Assembly (NCBI GenBank): GCA_036554605.1
Contig: DATBMY010000526.1
Coordinates: 1 to 29,560 of the forward strand
Source of the DNA: DATBMY01 sp036554605
GTDB lineage: Bacteria > Acidobacteriota > Blastocatellia > UBA7656
Reading direction: 5' to 3'
Length of the DNA: 29,560 nucleotides
The position numbers were made by a program, and so were the translations under genes. The notes beneath the pieces were generated by a model. That model did not search any database and was not told the origin of the DNA. It was given only the letters and a program-made list of their open reading frames with translations. Numbering within the stretch: the first letter of the stretch is position 1; every line of letters begins with the position of its first letter. Positions 16,382 through 24,673 of the stretch are shown here, piece by piece.

Positions 16382-16494
16382 GGGGCCAGAGGTCAGAGGT
16401 CAGAGATTGTAAGTGAGATGGCTTCTGAAATCTGAGAAATCTTTGAGATTTCGAATTTGAGACCTGAGATTCGAGAGACTCTGACCCCGGCCCC
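16382..16494. repeat. Structured intergenic inverted-repeat element
   Basis: The 262-bp gap between the small exported protein gene and the EF-G paralogue holds a long imperfect palindrome. The outer arms GGGGCC(AGA)GGTCAGAG (16382-16398) and CTCTGACC(CC)GGCCCC (16479-16494) pair over 14 positions. GGTCAGAG is repeated in tandem at 16391 and 16398. Inside is a perfect 7-bp hairpin, GAAATCT-TTG-AGATTTC (16436-16452), within purine-rich GAG/GAA runs. There is no T-run, so a simple terminator is unlikely. It may be one copy of a dispersed repeat family or a structured leader; no second copy is in the window. Confidence 0.55.
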
Positions 16495-16512
16495 CGTCCT
16501 CCGATCCCTGGC

Positions 16513-16540
16513 TTGCGCGGTGGGCTTCTCAGGTTATAAG
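16513..16540 (+). promoter_or_regulatory. Weak candidate promoter for the EF-G paralogue
   Basis: TATAAG (16535-16540) lies 16 bp after TTGCGC (16513-16518). The leader would be about 90 bases. The -35 is poor, so this is tentative. Confidence 0.3.
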
Positions 16541-16637
16541 CTCTTAGCCGGGTAAGGGCTCTCGGTCTGTTGCCACTCAATCTACCCTTAACCAATATTC
16601 ATACTCGATTTGCCACATTTGAAAGGAGACCATACCT

Positions 16638-18743
16638 ATGAAGGTCTATGGCACAAAGGAGATCCGAAATATTGGCATTGTAGGTCATGGCCACGCGGGC
16701 AAGACATCGCTCGTTTCGGCGATGCTGTTTGACGCGGGGGCCACAAACCGCCTCGGGCGTGTTGATGAAGGCACGACCGTCACCGATTACGATGATGATG
16801 AGATAGCTCGAAAGAGTTCCATCCACAGCGCGCTCGCCCACGTCGAATGGGACAACCACAAGATAAACATAATTGATACGCCCGGCTTTGCGGCATTCAT
16901 ACTTGATGGGAAGGCCGCCCTTCGCGCAAGCGACGCGGCCGTTGTTGTCGTTGACGCCGTCAACGGCGTCGAGGTGCAGACGGAGAAAGCCTGGAGCTAC
17001 GCCGAAGAGTTCGACCTCCCTCGTTTAATAGTAGTCTCGAAAATGGATCGCGAGCGCGCCGATTTTGAGACGGCGGTCGCCGGAATCACCGAAGCTTTCG
17101 GCCGCGCGGCCGTGCCGGTCCAGATACCTATCGGAAGCGAGAATAGTTTTCAGGGCGTCATCGACCTGATTCATATGCGGGCATATACCTATGAGCGCGA
17201 CGGGAGCGGCAAGCCCGCCGAGGGCGAAATCCCGAATGATCTGAAAGAGGCGGCGCAACAGGCCCGCGAGCGCATTATTGACGTGGTCGCCGAAAGCTCG
17301 GAAGAGCTTATGGAGAAGTACTTCGCCGAAGGGACGCTGAGCGACGAGGAATTAATCCCCGGCCTCAAGCAGGCAGTTTGCGAGCGCAGGCTCTTTCCTA
17401 TTCTGGTCGCGAGCGGCGCGGCTAATATAGGCATACAACCTTTGCTCAATTCCATTATCGAGCTGGTGCCCGCGCCGGATGAGACCGGCAAGGTCAAAGG
17501 GCGCGTATCCCCGGATAGCGACGGAGAGATAGAGCGCGAGGTCAGAGACGATCAGCCTTTCTCAGCATTTGTCTTTAAGACGGTGGCGGACCCGTTCGCG
17601 GGCCGCATTACGGTATTCAAGGTGATGTCGGGCAGCGTCAAATCGGACGCCAGCGTCTTTAATATAACCAAGAACACTCAGGAGCGGCTCGGCCCGCTCC
17701 ACGTTATGCAGGGGAAGACGCTGGATAAGGTGAGCGAAGCGCATGCGGGCGACATCATGGCCGTGACCAAGCTGAAAGAGACGACCACCGGCGATACATT
17801 TTGCGATAAAGCGGCGCAGATCTCATACGATCCGGTCACCTTCCCGACGCCCGCCATCGCATTCGCCATCGAGCCGAAGTCGCGAAACGATGAGGACAAG
17901 TTGTCGCAAGCCATACACAAGATGCTTGAAGAGGACCTCGCGCTCAAGTTCGACCGCGACCCTCAAACGAAAGAGTTCTTGCTATCCGGCTCGGGCCAGA
18001 CTCACATAGAGGTGGCCGTAACCAAGCTCAAGAAGCGCTACGGCGTAGAGGTCGAGCTGCACCCGCCGAAAGTCGCCTACCTTGAAACCTTCAGAGGGCG
18101 GGCGGAAATCGTCGGGCGACATAAGAAACAGACCGGCGGTCGCGGCCAGTTTGCCGAAGCCACGGTCGTCTTTGAAGGCTTGCCGCGCGGCGGCGGGTTC
18201 GAATTTGTCGATAAGATATTCGGCGGCGCGATCCCGCAGCAATGGCGGCCGGCGGTCGAGAAGGGAATCAAGGATGCCGCCTCGCGCGGCGCAATCGCCG
18301 GATACCCGATGGTCGATTTTAAAGTCGAGCTGATCGATGGAAAGTTTCACCCCGTAGACTCGGACGACTTGTCGTTCCAGCTCGCGGGACGAAAGGCGTT
18401 TCGCAGCGCCATCGAGAAAGTAAAAGCGGTATTGCTCGAGCCTGTTATGAACGTAGAGGTGACCGCGCCGCAGGAAGTGTCGGGCGACATCCTCGGCGAC
18501 ATCAATTCGCGCCGCGGCCGCGTCCAGGGCATGGATACAAAAGGGAATCAGACGGTCGTGAAGGCCCAGGTCCCTCTGTCAGAGATGCTATCCTACCAGT
18601 CGACGCTCAATTCGATCACCGGAGCGCGCGGGTCCTATACCATGGAGATTGATCATTACGACGAAGTGCCCGGGCAGATAGCGCAAAAGATAATTCAGAA
18701 GGCCCAGGAGGAAGGTCGTATACGCACAACCGAAGAGGAATAA
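16638..18743 (+). CDS. Elongation factor G paralogue (EF-G-2 type GTPase)
   Basis: This 701-residue protein has the full EF-G domain set. The G domain shows the P-loop GHGHAGKTS (16-24), DTPGF (80-84) and SKMD (134-137). A beta-barrel domain II follows at about 310-400, and domains III-V continue to the end (KKQTGGRGQFAEA, the domain IV HPVDSDDLSFQ loop, and SRRGRVQGM). Canonical EF-G has AHIDAGKTT, DTPGH and NKMD. This version matches the second EF-G class known from Thermus EF-G-2, including an aromatic residue in place of the G3 histidine. It is therefore not the main fusA; consistent with that, no rpsL, rpsG or tuf gene is nearby. Its role in translation is not established. AAAGGAG (16622-16628) lies nine bases before the ATG. 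Confidence 0.9.
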   Translation: MKVYGTKEIRNIGIVGHGHAGKTSLVSAMLFDAGATNRLGRVDEGTTVTDYDDDEIARKSSIHSALAHVEWDNHKINIIDTPGFAAFILDGKAALRASDAAVVVVDAVNGVEVQTEKAWSYAEEFDLPRLIVVSKMDRERADFETAVAGITEAFGRAAVPVQIPIGSENSFQGVIDLIHMRAYTYERDGSGKPAEGEIPNDLKEAAQQARERIIDVVAESSEELMEKYFAEGTLSDEELIPGLKQAVCERRLFPILVASGAANIGIQPLLNSIIELVPAPDETGKVKGRVSPDSDGEIEREVRDDQPFSAFVFKTVADPFAGRITVFKVMSGSVKSDASVFNITKNTQERLGPLHVMQGKTLDKVSEAHAGDIMAVTKLKETTTGDTFCDKAAQISYDPVTFPTPAIAFAIEPKSRNDEDKLSQAIHKMLEEDLALKFDRDPQTKEFLLSGSGQTHIEVAVTKLKKRYGVEVELHPPKVAYLETFRGRAEIVGRHKKQTGGRGQFAEATVVFEGLPRGGGFEFVDKIFGGAIPQQWRPAVEKGIKDAASRGAIAGYPMVDFKVELIDGKFHPVDSDDLSFQLAGRKAFRSAIEKVKAVLLEPVMNVEVTAPQEVSGDILGDINSRRGRVQGMDTKGNQTVVKAQVPLSEMLSYQSTLNSITGARGSYTMEIDHYDEVPGQIAQKIIQKAQEEGRIRTTEEE

Positions 18744-18767
18744 TCCAAGCCCGCGGCATTGCGCGGT

Positions 18768-18820
18768 TCAGGCAGGCAACAGAGATCGATACCGGCCTTT
18801 GCTGTCTGCCTGATGCTTTA
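18768..18820 (+). terminator. Probable terminator after the EF-G paralogue
   Basis: TCAGGCAG (18768-18775) pairs with CTGCCTGA (18806-18813), and inside it ACAG (18779-18782) with CTGT (18802-18805), leaving a three-base bulge. TGCTTTATAA follows. The T-run is short, hence moderate confidence. Confidence 0.5.
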
Positions 18821-18865
18821 TAAACTGTAGGGCGGCGAGCACGCTCTCTGTTTCTGGAGGCAATT

Positions 18866-19426
18866 GTGATCGATCATCAATATCCTATCGGCAGGTTTGA
18901 ATTTACGGACGTCAGATTATCCGGAGCGAATCGGGATGATCTCATCCGCCAGATTGAAGATGCTCCGGCCCGGTTAAGAGAGGTGGTCTTCGGGCTCACC
19001 GGCGAGCAACTCGATACGCCTTACAGGCCCGGCGGGTGGACAGTACGTCAGGTCGTGCATCACCTGCCGGACAGCCATCTTAACAGCTATGTACGCTTCA
19101 AGCTGGCGTTGACTGAAGACGAGCCTACAATCAAGCCGTACGATGAAGCCGCGTGGGCTAACCTGCAAGATTCCCGCTCGACGCCCATCGAGGTCTCATT
19201 GAGCCTGCTCGAATCATTGCACGCGAGATGGGTTGTTTTGCTCAGGTCGCTCAGGCCGGAGGAGCTTGACCGGACTTTTCGCCACCCTGAGCTTGGCACG
19301 GTCACGCTCGGAAAAAACATCGCGCTGTATGCGTGGCACGGCCGTCATCACGTTGCTCATATAACGGGGCTTCGCGAACGTATGGGTTGGCTCCAGGGTC
19401 AGACCTCTATGCGGCCGGCTATATAG
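18866..19426 (+). CDS. YfiT/DinB-family putative metal-dependent thiol transferase
   Basis: This is a 186-residue four-helix-bundle protein of the DinB/YfiT superfamily. It shows the full YfiT-type signature: RPGGWTVRQVVHHLPDSHLN (53-73) and LYAWHGRHHVAHI (154-166). The predicted metal triad is His65 or His66, His161 and His165. YfiT of Bacillus is a nickel-binding protein and relatives are described as bacillithiol S-transferases, so a low-molecular-weight thiol transferase is the best guess. No bshA, bshB or bshC gene is in the window. The GTG start is supported by GGAGG (18856-18860) five bases upstream. The following phosphatase-fold gene starts three bases after the stop, so the two form an operon. 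Confidence 0.85.
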   Translation: MIDHQYPIGRFEFTDVRLSGANRDDLIRQIEDAPARLREVVFGLTGEQLDTPYRPGGWTVRQVVHHLPDSHLNSYVRFKLALTEDEPTIKPYDEAAWANLQDSRSTPIEVSLSLLESLHARWVVLLRSLRPEELDRTFRHPELGTVTLGKNIALYAWHGRHHVAHITGLRERMGWLQGQTSMRPAI

Positions 19427-19429
19427 AAA

Positions 19430-20317
19430 ATGTCAATCCTACTGATCTTTGTTGATGGCATCGGCATAGGGACGCGCGGCGCGCACAACCCGCTCGATGG
19501 GCTCGATTGCGAGTTTTTTGGGCTGTTTCAGGGCGAAAGCCGCGAGCTTCCATTCGGCGGACGGCTCTCTATCACCGATGCGAGGCTCGGCGTCGAGGGG
19601 CTTCCGCAGAGCGCGACCGGGCAGACGACCATACTTACAGGGGTCAACGCCTCTCAATTGATCGGCCGCCATCTACATGGGTACCCCTCGCCCCGGCTCA
19701 AGCAGGCGATCGCCGAAAAGTCTATCTATAAACAGTTGATGGAGCGCAACCGGTCGGTCACTTTCGCTAACGCATACACGCGATCGTACCTCGATAATTT
19801 ACCCCGGTTCATCTCCGTAACGACTGTCGCGGCGCAGACGGCCGGGTTGCGGTTTCGACTGCTTGAGGATCTAATCGCGGGCGATGCCGTAAGTCATGAC
19901 TTCACGAATCAATTCCTGATCGAGCGGGGGGTGAGAGTAGCCCGGTGCGAGCCGGAAGAAGCAGGCGCGCGTCTCGCCCGCCTTGCCGCCAGGCATGACT
20001 TTACGCTTTACGAGCATTTCATAACGGATAAAATCGGCCACGAGCGCGATCTAGAAAAGGCGCGCTCGCATCTCAAAAAGCTCTCGCGGTTTGTAGGTTC
20101 GGTCCTCGCGGCGGCCGATCTGAGCAGGCAGACGGTCATCCTTACGAGCGACCATGGAAATATCGAAGACCTGACCACTCGCAGTCACACGATGAACCCG
20201 GTCGCGACGATAAGCTTCGGGCACGCGCAGGAGTTCATAAGCTCCCGAGTGAGATCGCTCACCGATATAACCCCCGCCATCGTCGAGCTATTGAGCGATT
20301 GCTCTGAACCAGCTTAG
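19430..20317 (+). CDS. Alkaline-phosphatase/iPGM superfamily metalloenzyme
   Basis: The 295-residue protein has the metal-binding order of the alkaline phosphatase/phosphoglycerate mutase superfamily. Asp9 lies in LLIFVDGIGIG, the likely nucleophile Ser61 in LPQSATGQTT, then come Asp200 and His204 (FITDKIGH), Asp241-His242 (TSDHGN) and His253. The chain is far shorter than the roughly 510 residues of true iPGM and lacks its inserted transferase domain, so phosphoglycerate mutase activity is unlikely. A phosphatase or phosphodiesterase is more plausible, with substrate unknown. No signal peptide is seen. There is no Shine-Dalgarno, and the ATG lies three bases after the YfiT-like gene, so translation probably relies on coupling. 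Its TAG overlaps the TAA of the opposing gene. Confidence 0.8.
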   Translation: MSILLIFVDGIGIGTRGAHNPLDGLDCEFFGLFQGESRELPFGGRLSITDARLGVEGLPQSATGQTTILTGVNASQLIGRHLHGYPSPRLKQAIAEKSIYKQLMERNRSVTFANAYTRSYLDNLPRFISVTTVAAQTAGLRFRLLEDLIAGDAVSHDFTNQFLIERGVRVARCEPEEAGARLARLAARHDFTLYEHFITDKIGHERDLEKARSHLKKLSRFVGSVLAAADLSRQTVILTSDHGNIEDLTTRSHTMNPVATISFGHAQEFISSRVRSLTDITPAIVELLSDCSEPA

Positions 20318-21057
20318 GGAATACCCATCGGCGGCGGGTCGCCCTGATTTGGCAGATAGCACGTCGGATGGTTAGTCAGGTCAAGCGCCTTGTGAAAGAA
20401 AGAGTGACAGGTCGAATTATCGGCTATCAACTCGATTTCAAACCGTTCGGTCCCACTCGGCAACTGGCTGCTGGAAAAGACCGTGTCGTTATTTGAATCG
20501 ACAAATTCGAGAGTATCTCCATCTTCCAGCTTGTAGTGCACGACGAAATTGTGCGGTATCGACCTTGGAAGTGGAATAGGAAGCCCTTGCGGTAAGGGGT
20601 CGGGGGCTGTGGGGTCAGCAAGCTTCGCATCCAGATCGCTGGAATTGTATGCCTTGAAGGCGCGAGGTTTGATCAGCGAGCCACAGACGCGCCCTGATTT
20701 GAAGACCAGGGTGCAATCGAACTCATCCTTCTTGAATTTCGGGCCGCCCGCCTGGTAAAGGTCTTTTATCTTAAGCAGGCTATCGGCGAATGGTATGCTC
20801 ACCTTGGCCCCCGAGGACGATTGACTTGCGCCGGTGTGCTTGATTTCTATGAGCCCTCTGAGTTTAATCTCTCCAACATCAAAAGGACGTCCGTCGGCGA
20901 ACACCTGCATGTCCGATACTCCATCGCCTGAATTGAAATACCCGACCTCTAGTTTAGGAACGTAGAAGTATCCGGTCTCAGCTTTTGGAGCATGGACCGG
21001 GTCCATTTCCTGTAGTAAGGCCCCGCTGTCCAACAGTATAGTTCCATGAACTGGCAT
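20314..21057 (-). CDS. Unrecognised 247-residue protein downstream of the TPR-CHAT gene
   Basis: I do not recognise this protein. It has no signal peptide or membrane segment. The first 130 residues alternate short beta-like strands (GYFYVPKLEVGYF, GEIKLRGLIEIKH, FDCTLVFKSG). A Pro-rich linker near residues 150-170 (PLPQGLPIPLP) separates them from a second beta-like part ending in CYLPNQGDPPPMGIP. Four cysteines are present. AAGGAG (21063-21068, minus strand) lies five bases before the ATG, so it is well translated. It follows the CHAT gene on the same strand after a 232-bp gap. Being a substrate, partner or effector of that protease is a guess from position alone. The start region reads MPVHGTILLDSG, without homology I can name. 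Confidence 0.72.
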   Translation of the reverse strand: MPVHGTILLDSGALLQEMDPVHAPKAETGYFYVPKLEVGYFNSGDGVSDMQVFADGRPFDVGEIKLRGLIEIKHTGASQSSSGAKVSIPFADSLLKIKDLYQAGGPKFKKDEFDCTLVFKSGRVCGSLIKPRAFKAYNSSDLDAKLADPTAPDPLPQGLPIPLPRSIPHNFVVHYKLEDGDTLEFVDSNNDTVFSSSQLPSGTERFEIELIADNSTCHSFFHKALDLTNHPTCYLPNQGDPPPMGIP

Positions 21058-21289
21058 AATCTCTCCTTGATTGTTACTTCATTATTTTTGAGCAGCCATC
21101 CGCGTTTCTACCATTATGCTCGCTGCCCGAGTAAAGCCAAAATGCGCACGAAGAGTACCTGTTGAGCGCGTTGATTTGGGCGATAAAACTCTTTGCCCAT
21201 CCAGTCTCTGTTTGCGAATTCTTCAATATAGTAGGACGAAAAGTATTAGTCCTATTATGCAATCAACGCCGGCATTGTGAGGTGAGGCG

Positions 21290-24200
21290 TCAATAGTTGC
21301 CTCCGACAACGATAAAAGAGGCCCAGTAGTAGGGATGGTCACGCCCCAATCGAATCATACGTACTTGAGCTTCGCGCAGGGCGTCGCCCGCGGTACGGAC
21401 CTTCTCGGTTCGTACCCTGTGAAACTCTATCATTAGGTCAGCCGTAGGGCCGGAGTCGACCGGCCACAGGCTTGCCACTACCGTCGACACTCCCGCCGAT
21501 AATAGCGGGTGTATGAGGCTGACAATACCTTCGCCTCTGTAAAACTGGCCCAGGCCGCTCTGGCAAGCCGATAGCAGAACAAGTGGCGTATCCTCAAGCT
21601 TGAATCCATACACCTCGTTTAGACTGAGTATCCCGTCATCCTCTTGCTCGCCGGAGCCATTGGCGAGGACGAGCGAGGCAAGCAATGGCGATTCGGGCTT
21701 CACCAGGCAGTGCAGGGCCAGGTGCGCCACGTTGCATCGCTTCAGCGCGTCGCGCACGTTGCTTTCCGTCGCTTTGTTTCCAATCAGAACTTCATTCTTG
21801 TTGTAATAGGCGGCCGAAAGCTTTGCTTCTCGCTCGGCCTCCGGCAGCTCGCTGAGTTGCTCGGCCATCTCGGCGCTAAGAGTCGGATTTCCTACGGCAA
21901 GAAAGCTCTCAACACTTTCAGGCCCCCTTTTTGGCGTGTAATCGAGGCTGTAGGTCAACAGGCTGGCCGAGGGCGCGATTGTTATGCGATGACTTTCGGT
22001 CAGGTAATGCTCGGTCTCATCCCTTAGCGCGGCGAAGGGCAGGAAGTTGAGCGCCTTGTCGGGGATAATGCAAAGATTTGGCGTGCGGCTAATCTTCGCC
22101 TTTATTGGAAGGATCAGGTGATCGTATAAAGGCTTGCCGGTTTCCTCCAGTTCCCGCAAAGGTGCTTTCTCTACTATGCCAGTGACGAATTTGCTAACGA
22201 GCTGCTCAATCTTCGCGGACCCGGCCTCGGATTTGAAGACGTCCAGCGACGTAGGTGTCACGACGAAAATATGGGTCTGTTGCGGAGTAACCGAGTAGAG
22301 AAGCACGGTCGTATCGGCGGGCATGCTGCGCTGTAGCTCCGCAAGCCTTACCGCCGCCGGCTTATCCGCTTTGAAAGGTACCACATCCTGCAAAGCGTTC
22401 CCGTCAACTTTTATTGTCTCGATACGGTCGAGCAGGGTCCGCGCCCGCGAGCGGTCAGAAGCGCCAAATGCATCCACCTGTGTCGAAGGGTCGGCCGCGT
22501 AGATATCGATCTGCTTATCGAAAAGCTCTTGCCTTGCTGAAAGGAATTCGATGCGGTCCATCGGTTTTTCTAGATTGCCGCGATAAAACTCAACATCCTC
22601 TATGGCTTTTGCAAGTATCGGCCGGGCCTCATCCGTTTGTCCCGAGTCTATGTAGGCGTCCGCAAGCCTTCGCAAAGCATCTATACGCTGGTTGATCTGC
22701 CGCTGGTCTACCGCCTTGTCGCTAGCGGCTGTGTATAGCTCTATCGCTTTCTCCCTCTCTCCTTTAAGCCTGGCTATATCGCCCGCGCGAGTGAGCAGGA
22801 GGACTTCGGTGTAGTCCTGCTCCGACTTCATCTCTTTTAATAGCCCAATCGACTTTTTTATATCGACCTCGGCCTGTTGAAAATTTCCAGTACGGGCATG
22901 CTCGACAGCTACAAAAGAGAGGGACTGGGCGAGCCTGCCGGCATCCTTGATGGAATCCGAAAGCTCTACGGCTTGCTCTCCATTTAAGAGGGCCAGGTCG
23001 TTGCGGTCTGAAAGACGGTATATGTCGGCGATGTTTAGATAGTTATAAGCAAGGTCTTCAATCCTGCCTGTATTCTCCAGGAGCATGGCCGTTGATTGGC
23101 GGAATTGGTCAAGCGCCGTCTGCAAGCTGCCTAGATGCCAGTAGGCGAGGCCAAGAAACTGGTGAACCTTCGCGGGGTTTTCGTTTATGCGGTTAAAGAG
23201 CTCAAGAGCCTGTCTGACAATTGCTATAGCCTTCGAGTCGTGTCCCAGCCTTGAGTAACAGAGCCCTATATTCATTAAATGGCGCAGCTCATCAAATATC
23301 AACCCGTGTTCGGCCGCGATATCGCGGCCGCGCCTGTATCTCTCGATTGCCTCGTTGAGCTTCCCGTTGCGCACATGTAGATTGCCGATCAGAAAGATGC
23401 TCCTTCCCAGAAAAGCATAATTGCCGCGCTCCTCATAAGGCCCAACTATCGATTCAAAAAGTTCGAGCGACTTTACAGGCTCTCTCCCCATGTGCGAGTA
23501 AGCGTCGATATATTTATTGAGCAGCTCCAGCTCGGCCGCCTTATCTTCATCCGGTATCCCCCGCAGGTACACGGCCGATTCCGATATCGTCGTATCACTC
23601 CTTAAGGCGCTGGCGTGTTCTCCTATCCGCTCAAGAATGCGCATGTGCTCTTGCGCGCCGCCGTGGTCGCCCGATATGAAAGCTTCGAGGTGGGCCCGCA
23701 TCTCTTCGTAAGCGAACTTTGTGACATGCTCATACCCGCTCATCACTATATGGTGAACGACTCTCTCGTCATTCTCTCCGAGCGCGGTATAGAACAGGGT
23801 CCGGCTCTCCTCTTCGGTCGGAGGAGGCAGGATCGGGCCCGATAAAAGCTCGTGCCGCTCGTTCGCCTCTTCAATCCAGCCGGCGTCGGATTCAATCTCT
23901 ATGAACCTTGCGTAGGCGCCGGCCGCCGGCCGTCTCAAGTTTAGCCTCTGAAAGCAGAGCGCGAGGTTGAAGTGCGCTTCGGGCATGCGCGGCTCAAGCT
24001 CAAGCGCGAGCCTGAACTCATCCAATGCGTCCTCTATGCGGCCGCGAAGCAGCAGGCATACTCCGAGGTCGTTATGCGCGCCGGCATCGCCGGGCGACTG
24101 CGACGTTACGCTCTTTAAATGCTTTTGCGCTTCGGGAAATGTGCCGTTTTGAGCGAGTAGCAGACGCGCGTACGCGGATTCTGCTCCCTCGTCGCTCCGC

Positions 24201-24520
24201 AGGTGCGCGTCCTCAATTAGAATGCGCGCCTGCTTAAGACTCTTTTCATCAATGCCGGTCCGGTCCTCCCCCTTGCCGTTGTACTCAGCCGCCTTGAACC
24301 CGCCCGTGAGCCTCGGCTCTATAAGCCGCCGCTTGCCGAGAGCCTCTACGAGCGCCCGCGTGCCTCGTTCGATATCGGTTCCGCGAGCACCTCGCCAGAT
24401 AAAGTAAGCGGCGGCCGCAAGGGCGAGAAAGAGCAGGATTATGCCGACCCAGCGCCAGGGAATCAGTATGCCGGAAGCGGGCGGCGAATACTTTATATGA
24501 GTCTGCTTCGCGCTAGTCAT
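21290..24520 (-). CDS. Membrane-anchored TPR-CHAT protein (putative caspase-like protease)
   Basis: The 1076-residue protein has one membrane segment at about 24-42 after a short N-terminus. Many TPR units follow between about 100 and 650, for instance AHNDLGVCLLLRGRIEDALD and several NIGLCYSRLGHDSKA-like repeats. The C-terminal 300 residues form a CHAT domain, related to caspases and separase. The likely dyad is His937 (HLALHCL) and Cys986 (LLSACQSG), followed by GEGIVSLIHPLLSAGVSTVVASLWPVD, typical of active members. His is followed by Cys938 rather than the usual Gly. TPRs probably sense a protein partner. On the minus strand, TATAAG (24546-24551) and TTTATT (24569-24574), 17 bp apart, form a candidate promoter, and GAGGAG lies seven bases before the ATG. 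The orientation across the membrane cannot be fixed from the sequence. Confidence 0.9.
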   Translation of the reverse strand: MTSAKQTHIKYSPPASGILIPWRWVGIILLFLALAAAAYFIWRGARGTDIERGTRALVEALGKRRLIEPRLTGGFKAAEYNGKGEDRTGIDEKSLKQARILIEDAHLRSDEGAESAYARLLLAQNGTFPEAQKHLKSVTSQSPGDAGAHNDLGVCLLLRGRIEDALDEFRLALELEPRMPEAHFNLALCFQRLNLRRPAAGAYARFIEIESDAGWIEEANERHELLSGPILPPPTEEESRTLFYTALGENDERVVHHIVMSGYEHVTKFAYEEMRAHLEAFISGDHGGAQEHMRILERIGEHASALRSDTTISESAVYLRGIPDEDKAAELELLNKYIDAYSHMGREPVKSLELFESIVGPYEERGNYAFLGRSIFLIGNLHVRNGKLNEAIERYRRGRDIAAEHGLIFDELRHLMNIGLCYSRLGHDSKAIAIVRQALELFNRINENPAKVHQFLGLAYWHLGSLQTALDQFRQSTAMLLENTGRIEDLAYNYLNIADIYRLSDRNDLALLNGEQAVELSDSIKDAGRLAQSLSFVAVEHARTGNFQQAEVDIKKSIGLLKEMKSEQDYTEVLLLTRAGDIARLKGEREKAIELYTAASDKAVDQRQINQRIDALRRLADAYIDSGQTDEARPILAKAIEDVEFYRGNLEKPMDRIEFLSARQELFDKQIDIYAADPSTQVDAFGASDRSRARTLLDRIETIKVDGNALQDVVPFKADKPAAVRLAELQRSMPADTTVLLYSVTPQQTHIFVVTPTSLDVFKSEAGSAKIEQLVSKFVTGIVEKAPLRELEETGKPLYDHLILPIKAKISRTPNLCIIPDKALNFLPFAALRDETEHYLTESHRITIAPSASLLTYSLDYTPKRGPESVESFLAVGNPTLSAEMAEQLSELPEAEREAKLSAAYYNKNEVLIGNKATESNVRDALKRCNVAHLALHCLVKPESPLLASLVLANGSGEQEDDGILSLNEVYGFKLEDTPLVLLSACQSGLGQFYRGEGIVSLIHPLLSAGVSTVVASLWPVDSGPTADLMIEFHRVRTEKVRTAGDALREAQVRMIRLGRDHPYYWASFIVVGGNY

Positions 24521-24545
24521 GGGGGGACTCCTCGGGTAGGCAGTC

Positions 24546-24574
24546 CTTATATCACAGGTTTAGATTACAATAAA
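24546..24574 (-). promoter_or_regulatory. Candidate promoter for the TPR-CHAT gene
   Basis: Read on the minus strand, TTTATT (-35, three of six matches) is followed after 17 bp by TATAAG (-10, five of six), preceded by TGTGA. It lies 26 bp before the start codon. It is one half of a divergent control region of 345 bp (24521-24865). The middle of that region is AT-rich with short A and T runs and shows no ORF or long repeat. Confidence 0.45.
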
Positions 24575-24643
24575 GTTTTTCTTAAGCTCCGGATAAGTTT
24601 AGTCTCCGCCGGCAGGGGCCGTTGAATTCAATCGTCAGGCAGG

Positions 24644-24673
24644 TTGACACGCGATGCGGCAGTGAATTACGGT
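24644..24673 (+). promoter_or_regulatory. Candidate promoter for the TPR-SagB-truB operon
   Basis: A perfect TTGACA (24644-24649) is followed after 18 bp by TACGGT (24668-24673), a weak -10. The AT-rich stretch right after (GGTTTTTTCGTTCATATTTC) would help opening. The leader would be about 185 bases, long enough to hold regulation, though I see no clear riboswitch. Confidence 0.4.

Noticed and set aside
21074..21262. 62-residue minus-strand frame between the CHAT gene and the 247-residue gene
   Set aside because: It starts with TTG right after an in-frame stop, has no Shine-Dalgarno and no recognisable feature. The 232-bp gap is more likely a leader or control region.
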